64,000 nucleotides of DNA. Origin: Streptomyces chartreusis NRRL 3882 (lineage in GTDB: Bacteria > Actinomycetota > Actinomycetes > Streptomycetales > Streptomycetaceae). Positions 59,541-64,000 of this stretch are shown piece by piece. A program made the translations under genes and the position numbers. The stretch covers positions 6,266,001 through 6,330,000 of the forward strand of contig NZ_LT963352.1 of the NCBI RefSeq assembly GCF_900236475.1, written 5' to 3'. The stretch's first letter is position 1; each line of letters starts with the position of its first letter. The notes below the pieces were generated by a model. It had not been told where the DNA came from. It was given only the letters and a program-made list of their open reading frames with translations, and did no database searches.

Positions 59541-60914
59541 TCAGCCGGCCACGGACGGTGCCGAACCCGGCAGCGGACGCCCGGCCGACTCCGCCATGCG
59601 CCACACGGCGAAACCGCCGATGACGGCCGCGGCCATCATGTAGTACGCGGGCATCATCATGTTCCCGGTGGCACCGATCAGGGCCGTGACGACCAGCGGC
59701 GTCGTGCCGCCGAACAGGGACACGGAGACGTTGAAGCCGATGGACAGCGAGCCGTAGCGGACCTTCGTCGGGAACAGCGCCGGGAGGGCCGAGGGCATGG
59801 CCGCCGTGAAGCAGACCAGCAGCAGGCCCAGGGCGCCCATGCCGAGCGCGACCGCGAGCAGGCTGCCCTCGCGGATCAGCAGCAGGGCCGGGACGGACAG
59901 CAGCAGGAAGCCCGCGCAGCCGGTGGCGATCACCGGGCGGCGGCCGACGCGGTCGGTCAGCGCGCCGACGAACGGCTGGACGATCATCATCAGGGCCATC
60001 ACGCCGAGGACGACGAGCAGGCCGTGCGTCTCGTCGTAGTGGAGCTGACCGGTCAGGTAGCTCGGCATGTACGACAGCAGCATGTAGTCGGTGACGTTGA
60101 AGACCAGCACCAGGCCGACGCAGAGCAGCAGCGCGCGCCACTGGCCGGTGATCATCTCGCGCAGCGGCACCTTGGGGCGGTTGGTCTCGGCCTTCTCGAC
60201 CTCGGCCGCGAACGCCGGGGTCTCCTCCAGCCGCAGCCGCAGGTAGAGGCCGATGATGCCCATCGGGCCCGCGATCAGGAACGGGATGCGCCAGCCCCAG
60301 GAGGTCAGGTCGTCGGCGGAGAGCAGGGCCGTCATCAGCGTGACCAGGCCCGCGCCGCCGATGTAGCCGGCGAGCGTGCCGAACTCCAGCCAGCTGCCGA
60401 GGAAGCCGCGCCGCTTGTCGGGGGCGTACTCGGCGATGAAGGTGGACGCGCCCGCGTACTCACCGCCGGTGGAGAAGCCCTGCACCAGGCGGGCCACCAG
60501 GAGCAGGATCGGCGCGCCGACACCGATCGTCGCGTACGAGGGGATCAGGCCGATCGCGAAGGTGCCCGCGGCCATCATGATCATGGTGAGCGCGAGGACC
60601 TTCTGGCGGCCGACGCGGTCGCCGAGCGGGCCGAAGACCATGCCGCCGAGGGGACGGACCAGGAAGGCCGCGGCGAAGGCGCCGAACGTGGAGAGCAGCT
60701 GTGCGGTGGGGTTGCCCGACGGGAAGAAGACCTTGCCCAGCGTGACCGCGATGTAGCTGTAGACACCGAAGTCGAACCATTCCATCGCGTTGCCCAGCGC
60801 TGCCGCCTTCACGGCGCGCTTGACGAGCGCGGGGTCGGTGACGGTGGTGCCGTGGGTTTTCGCTGCGCGGCTCTTCAGGCCGGACGCGGGAGCGACGACT
60901 GAGACAGTCGACAA
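59541..60914 (-). CDS. MFS transporter of the metabolite:H+ symporter (MHS/ProP) family
   Basis: About 457 residues from a TTG (LSTVSVVAPASGLKSR), as the long open frame upstream has no ribosome site and the start is the least certain part. Twelve hydrophobic segments. The MHS signatures are NAMEWFDFGVYSYIAVTLG (helix 1), PLGGMVFGPLGDRVGRQKVL (motif A) and VQGFSTGGEYAGASTFIAEY. Transports organic acids or betaine-like solutes by proton symport. Divergent from the GT87-PAP2 gene. Confidence 0.85.
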   Translation of the reverse strand: MSTVSVVAPASGLKSRAAKTHGTTVTDPALVKRAVKAAALGNAMEWFDFGVYSYIAVTLGKVFFPSGNPTAQLLSTFGAFAAAFLVRPLGGMVFGPLGDRVGRQKVLALTMIMMAAGTFAIGLIPSYATIGVGAPILLLVARLVQGFSTGGEYAGASTFIAEYAPDKRRGFLGSWLEFGTLAGYIGGAGLVTLMTALLSADDLTSWGWRIPFLIAGPMGIIGLYLRLRLEETPAFAAEVEKAETNRPKVPLREMITGQWRALLLCVGLVLVFNVTDYMLLSYMPSYLTGQLHYDETHGLLVVLGVMALMMIVQPFVGALTDRVGRRPVIATGCAGFLLLSVPALLLIREGSLLAVALGMGALGLLLVCFTAAMPSALPALFPTKVRYGSLSIGFNVSVSLFGGTTPLVVTALIGATGNMMMPAYYMMAAAVIGGFAVWRMAESAGRPLPGSAPSVAG

Positions 60915-61202
60915 GACTCGCTCGCCTACCTTTCGACGGGGACAGGGACGCGGTCCGCGCGGCGGCGCTGTCGTACGGGCCGAAAAGCGACGATAGGCGA
61001 AGAAAAGCCCTTTACGGGCGGTACGCCTTTCGTTGCAGGGTGCATCTAAACACCGGTTATGCAGGCACGTATGCCCGGCTGGGAGCGGTTCCCACGAGAT
61101 CTTGATGTGATCCTTCTCGCGTCCACGAGAGGCAACCACGCGCCTCCCGGGCTATCGTCAACCGGACGAAGAGGGGCATACCGGGTAGAAGGTCGACGTG
61201 GC

Positions 61203-63254
61203 GTGACGAATGCGGACCGCAGCGGACGACCGGCGGAGGCCTTCGGAGCGACAGCCGTCGGCGGGACCCGCGCACGCCTGCGCGTGGCCTGCCTCGGGCT
61301 GTGGCTGATCGTCGCGGCCCTCGCCGCCCGGCAGGTGGCCGTCGTCCTCGGCAGCCCACGCGGGGAGCGGCTGACGGACCTGGAGACCTGGGTCGGGCCG
61401 AACGGCGTGCTGCACGTGACCGGCTCGCTCTACGACTCCACCCGCTTCACCGGCACACCCTTCGGCGGGCTCGTCCTCAAGCCCCTCACCCGTTCGGCCG
61501 AACAGGCCCTCGGCTGGGGCTGGACCTTCGGCACGCTGCTGCTGGTCGTCGCCCTCGGCCTGATCGCCGCCCGGGCCCTGCCCCAGCCCGTCGGCCGCCG
61601 CACGGCCCTGCTGGCCGCCCCGGTCGCCATCAGCCTGCTCATGGTGTCCCTGCCGGTCCGCAACACCCTGTGGCTCGGCCAGACCAGCATCATCCCGGTC
61701 CTGCTCGTCCTGCTGGGCTGCTTCGCCGCCCACGGCCAGCGGACCAGCGGCCTGCTCATCGGCGTCGCGGCGGCGCTCCAGCCCACCCTGCTGCTCTTCA
61801 CGCCCCTGCTGTGGTTCACCGGCCGCAGCCGCGCCGCGCTCTCCACCGGCGTCGCCTTCGCCGCGTGCACCGGACTGGCCTGGGCGGCGATGCCGCACGA
61901 CTCCCACCGCTACTGGGTCCACCACATGGCGGGCGTCGGCCTCGGCGGCCCGGCCGACGATCTCGCCAACCAGTCCCTGCACGGCGCCCTGCTCCGGCTC
62001 GGCCTGAGCGGCCCCCTGGAGGTCGCGCTCTTCCTGACGCTCGGCGCGGCCGTCGCCGTCCTGGCCCTGCGCCGCGCCGTGCGCTGCTTCGACGACGGCC
62101 AGCTCCTCCTCGCCGTCGCGATCACCGGCTGCGCCGCGATCGCCGTCTCGCCCACGGCCTGGCAGCACCAGCTGCTGTGGGTGCTGCTCGCGGTCGTCGG
62201 CCGGGCCGGCAGACGCGCCTCCGACCGGTACGTCTGGCCGGTCACCGTCGTCCTGGTCATGACCCTGCCGACCAGGATGATGATGCCGGACATGCAGGCG
62301 CTGGACCCGCTGCGCACCAACCTCGTCCTGCTCGCCGCCCTCGCCGCCGCCACGGCCGTGCCGTTCCTCTCCCGCGCCTCCCCGCACTACCAGTCGCCGC
62401 TGCCGACCGAGTACGCCCCCACCGTCCCGGCCCGCTTCCGGCACGTCCCGCTGGTGCCCTTCCTGCGCCGGGTCCTCACCCGGCCGAACCTCCTCCTGGA
62501 GCTCCTCCTCATCCGGGTCACCTATGCCGCCTACGCCCAGGTCCGGCTCGCCGCGACCGGCGGCAGCAACTCGGCCGGCCGGGCCGAGGCCGAGGAACAC
62601 GGCCGGCAGATCCTCGGCCTGGAACGCGCCCTGCACCTGGACATCGAGCACTGGGCCAACCACACCGTCGTCACGATCGACTGGCTGCGGGACTTCTTCG
62701 ACTTCTACTACACGTCGTTGCACTTCATCGTCCCGCTGACCGTTCTCGCCGTCCTGTACTGGCGCCGCCCCGCCGACTACCGCTGGGCCCGCTCCGCCCT
62801 GGGCGTCGCCACCCTGCTCGCCCTGGTCGGCTTCTGGCTCTACCCGCTGGCCCCGCCCCGGCTGATGCCGACGCTCGGCTTCATCGACACCGTCCACGGC
62901 GTCCAGGACTTCTCCCAGCCCGACTACGGCACGCTCACGGCCCTGACCAACCAGTACGCGGCGATGCCGTCGCTGCACTTCGGCTGGTCACTGTGGTGCG
63001 GCGTCGTGATCGCGGTCCTGGCGCGCCGCTGGTGGATCAAGGCCCTGGGGATGCTGCACCCGCTGCTCACCGCTTCCTCGATCGTCACGACCGGGAACCA
63101 CTGGGTGCTGGACGCGGTGGGCGGAGCCCTGGTCGTCGGGGCGGGCTTCGGCCTCGTGTACGTACTGACGGGGCCGCGGCCGGCCACCGCCGATCCGCAC
63201 CAGGAGTCCCGGGCGGCTCATGCGAGCTCCGGCCGATCGATGAATTCCGTCTGA
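61203..63254 (+). CDS. Bifunctional GT87-like mannosyltransferase and PAP2 phosphatase
   Basis: 683 residues from the GTG (VTNADRSGRPAEAF). The first 400 residues form a GT87-like polyprenol-phosphate glycosyltransferase with about 10 helices: LTDLETW has the catalytic-type Asp early on. The last 200 form a PAP2/inositolphosphotransferase domain (Aur1-like) with MPSLHFGWSLW near 588 and TGNHWVLDAVGGALV near 629. The fusion may transfer a sugar and then act on a lipid phosphate in the cell-envelope pathway. Known in streptomycetes as annotation only. Confidence 0.87.
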   Translation: MTNADRSGRPAEAFGATAVGGTRARLRVACLGLWLIVAALAARQVAVVLGSPRGERLTDLETWVGPNGVLHVTGSLYDSTRFTGTPFGGLVLKPLTRSAEQALGWGWTFGTLLLVVALGLIAARALPQPVGRRTALLAAPVAISLLMVSLPVRNTLWLGQTSIIPVLLVLLGCFAAHGQRTSGLLIGVAAALQPTLLLFTPLLWFTGRSRAALSTGVAFAACTGLAWAAMPHDSHRYWVHHMAGVGLGGPADDLANQSLHGALLRLGLSGPLEVALFLTLGAAVAVLALRRAVRCFDDGQLLLAVAITGCAAIAVSPTAWQHQLLWVLLAVVGRAGRRASDRYVWPVTVVLVMTLPTRMMMPDMQALDPLRTNLVLLAALAAATAVPFLSRASPHYQSPLPTEYAPTVPARFRHVPLVPFLRRVLTRPNLLLELLLIRVTYAAYAQVRLAATGGSNSAGRAEAEEHGRQILGLERALHLDIEHWANHTVVTIDWLRDFFDFYYTSLHFIVPLTVLAVLYWRRPADYRWARSALGVATLLALVGFWLYPLAPPRLMPTLGFIDTVHGVQDFSQPDYGTLTALTNQYAAMPSLHFGWSLWCGVVIAVLARRWWIKALGMLHPLLTASSIVTTGNHWVLDAVGGALVVGAGFGLVYVLTGPRPATADPHQESRAAHASSGRSMNSV

Positions 63255-63353
63255 GGTCGGTCGCAACCCGCCGGCGGTCGACCACATCGTCGCCCTCCAG
63301 GATCCGCCCGGGCAGCCGCTCGGCGTCTTTCCCGAGGAGGAGGCCTCGGGGCG

Positions 63354-63998
63354 TCATGCCCTGCTGAAGACGGCCATGTCATCGCCGAAGGCACAGGCCA
63401 GGAAGCTCGTGTCCGGGGAGATCAGTGCCGCGTTGGTGCCGGGCACGTGAAGAACGTCGGCGACGGTGCGGCGCAGGAGGTCCCAGATCCGGATCGTGTT
63501 GTCCAGGGAACTGGTGACGGCGACCGGCCGCCCCTCGAGTACATCGCATCTCACGGACAGGACATAACTGGTGTGCCCCTTCATCGTCTTCTTCAACGGC
63601 TGGCCCGTCGCGAGATCCCACATGCGTAGGTGCCCTTCGCGAGAGCCGATCACAGCGACCTGGCGGCCGTCGAGCACGGTGCACGCCATGGCCGAGGGCG
63701 AGAGGTCGAGCGGGATGCGGCGCACTGGTCTCCCGCCGTCCAGGGTCCAGATCCGCAGGGTCTCGTCCTTCGAGGCGGTGACGACCACCGGCCGATCGTC
63801 CAGGACGGTGCAGACAACCGCCGTCACCGGCTTCCTGTGGCCTGTGAGCGGCGGATACAGGTCGACGCCGGTCGTGATGTCCCACACCTGTACCGAGTCG
63901 CGCGGGGCGCTGGCGGCGCATACGAGCCGCTGGCCCATGACAGCACACGCGATGCTGGGCCTGGCCACCTCGGACCTGCGCAAAGGTGGTCCCATGGG
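63354..63998 (-). CDS. WD40-repeat protein (5' end cut by window)
   Basis: C-terminal part of a minus-strand gene; the frame stays open to the right edge, so the visible ATG (63995) may be internal. Five WD40 blades are recognisable (RDSVQVWDITTG, DETLRIWTLDGG, EGHLRMWDLATG, DNTIRIWDLLRR and one degenerate). A beta-propeller scaffold. In actinobacteria such repeats often follow a kinase or effector domain, which would lie outside this window. Confidence 0.82.
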   Translation of the reverse strand, partial: PMGPPLRRSEVARPSIACAVMGQRLVCAASAPRDSVQVWDITTGVDLYPPLTGHRKPVTAVVCTVLDDRPVVVTASKDETLRIWTLDGGRPVRRIPLDLSPSAMACTVLDGRQVAVIGSREGHLRMWDLATGQPLKKTMKGHTSYVLSVRCDVLEGRPVAVTSSLDNTIRIWDLLRRTVADVLHVPGTNAALISPDTSFLACAFGDDMAVFSRA

Positions 63999-64000
63999 CC

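Overview
The window is high-GC actinobacterial DNA. It has very high third-position GC, frequent GTG (and occasional TTG) starts, a fasR-fabD-fabH-acpP-fabF locus, a homodimeric aceE, and many families typical of Streptomyces (DUF3145, DUF3052, DUF4429, DUF6153/DUF305, DUF2277). It looks like chromosomal core from a Streptomyces close to the S. coelicolor group. The order aceE / terD terD / fasR-fab resembles what I remember of that chromosome. This is recall, not a search. I see no transposases, phage genes, CRISPR arrays or rRNA. One tRNA (Val, anticodon TAC) is present.

Layout. 1-5 kb: 3' part of a GH3 beta-glucosidase, a convergent galactose mutarotase with an SGNH lipoprotein, and a DUF3145 gene. 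5-10 kb: type II fatty-acid synthesis operon (minus strand) with its PucR-type regulator FasR. 10-19.7 kb: mixed housekeeping and stress genes (pirin, beta-lactamase-fold hydrolase, GNAT, MerR plus aldo/keto reductase, DUF4429-SHOCT, alpha/beta hydrolase, TetR plus 14-TM exporter, potassium channel). 19.8-33.4 kb: aceE, DUF3052, peroxiredoxin, then a tellurium-resistance-type stress cluster (two TerD, DUF475/TerC-like, TerA/TerD-like, a TerD with a Pro/Tyr-rich tail). It ends in a biosynthetic module: a CitE-like lyase, a four-domain PRTase-TRSP-StiP-PELOTA protein, and a HAD hydrolase. 33.3-44 kb: envelope and signalling genes (two DedA proteins, FmdB zinc ribbon, coiled-coil anchor, DUF4097 lipoprotein, DUF6153/DUF305 copper-type pair, PAS-GGDEF-degenerate EAL protein with a coupled small membrane protein). 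44-54 kb: DoxX, a large FAD/NAD oxidoreductase, PhoD-like phosphatase, secreted HNH nuclease, a TMEM165/GDT1 Mn exporter behind a likely yybP-ykoY riboswitch, HAD phosphatase, a CPT-like kinase, and a proline-rich zinc-ribbon/peptidoglycan-binding protein. 54-64 kb: an MFS exporter with a C-terminal winged helix, GNAT, a pair of small proteins sharing a motif, DUF1992, an FHA-like protein, O-methyltransferase, an MHS-family MFS, a GT87-PAP2 fusion, and a truncated WD40 gene.

The main non-gene signals are these. (1) A long inverted repeat ties the 3' end of the DUF6153 gene to the Shine-Dalgarno of the DUF305 gene. (2) A manganese-riboswitch-like leader precedes the TTG-started GDT1 gene. (3) A dispersed repeat (core GGGGCGCGGGGAACTGCGCG) occurs three times, once in frame inside the PRTase-TRSP gene. 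(4) A perfect 10-bp dyad lies between fasR and fabD. (5) Several promoters look leaderless, with operator dyads (MerR and TetR genes). (6) Strong GC hairpins occur at nearly every convergent junction.

Intergenic stretches not listed separately showed me nothing beyond ordinary promoter-sized spacers.
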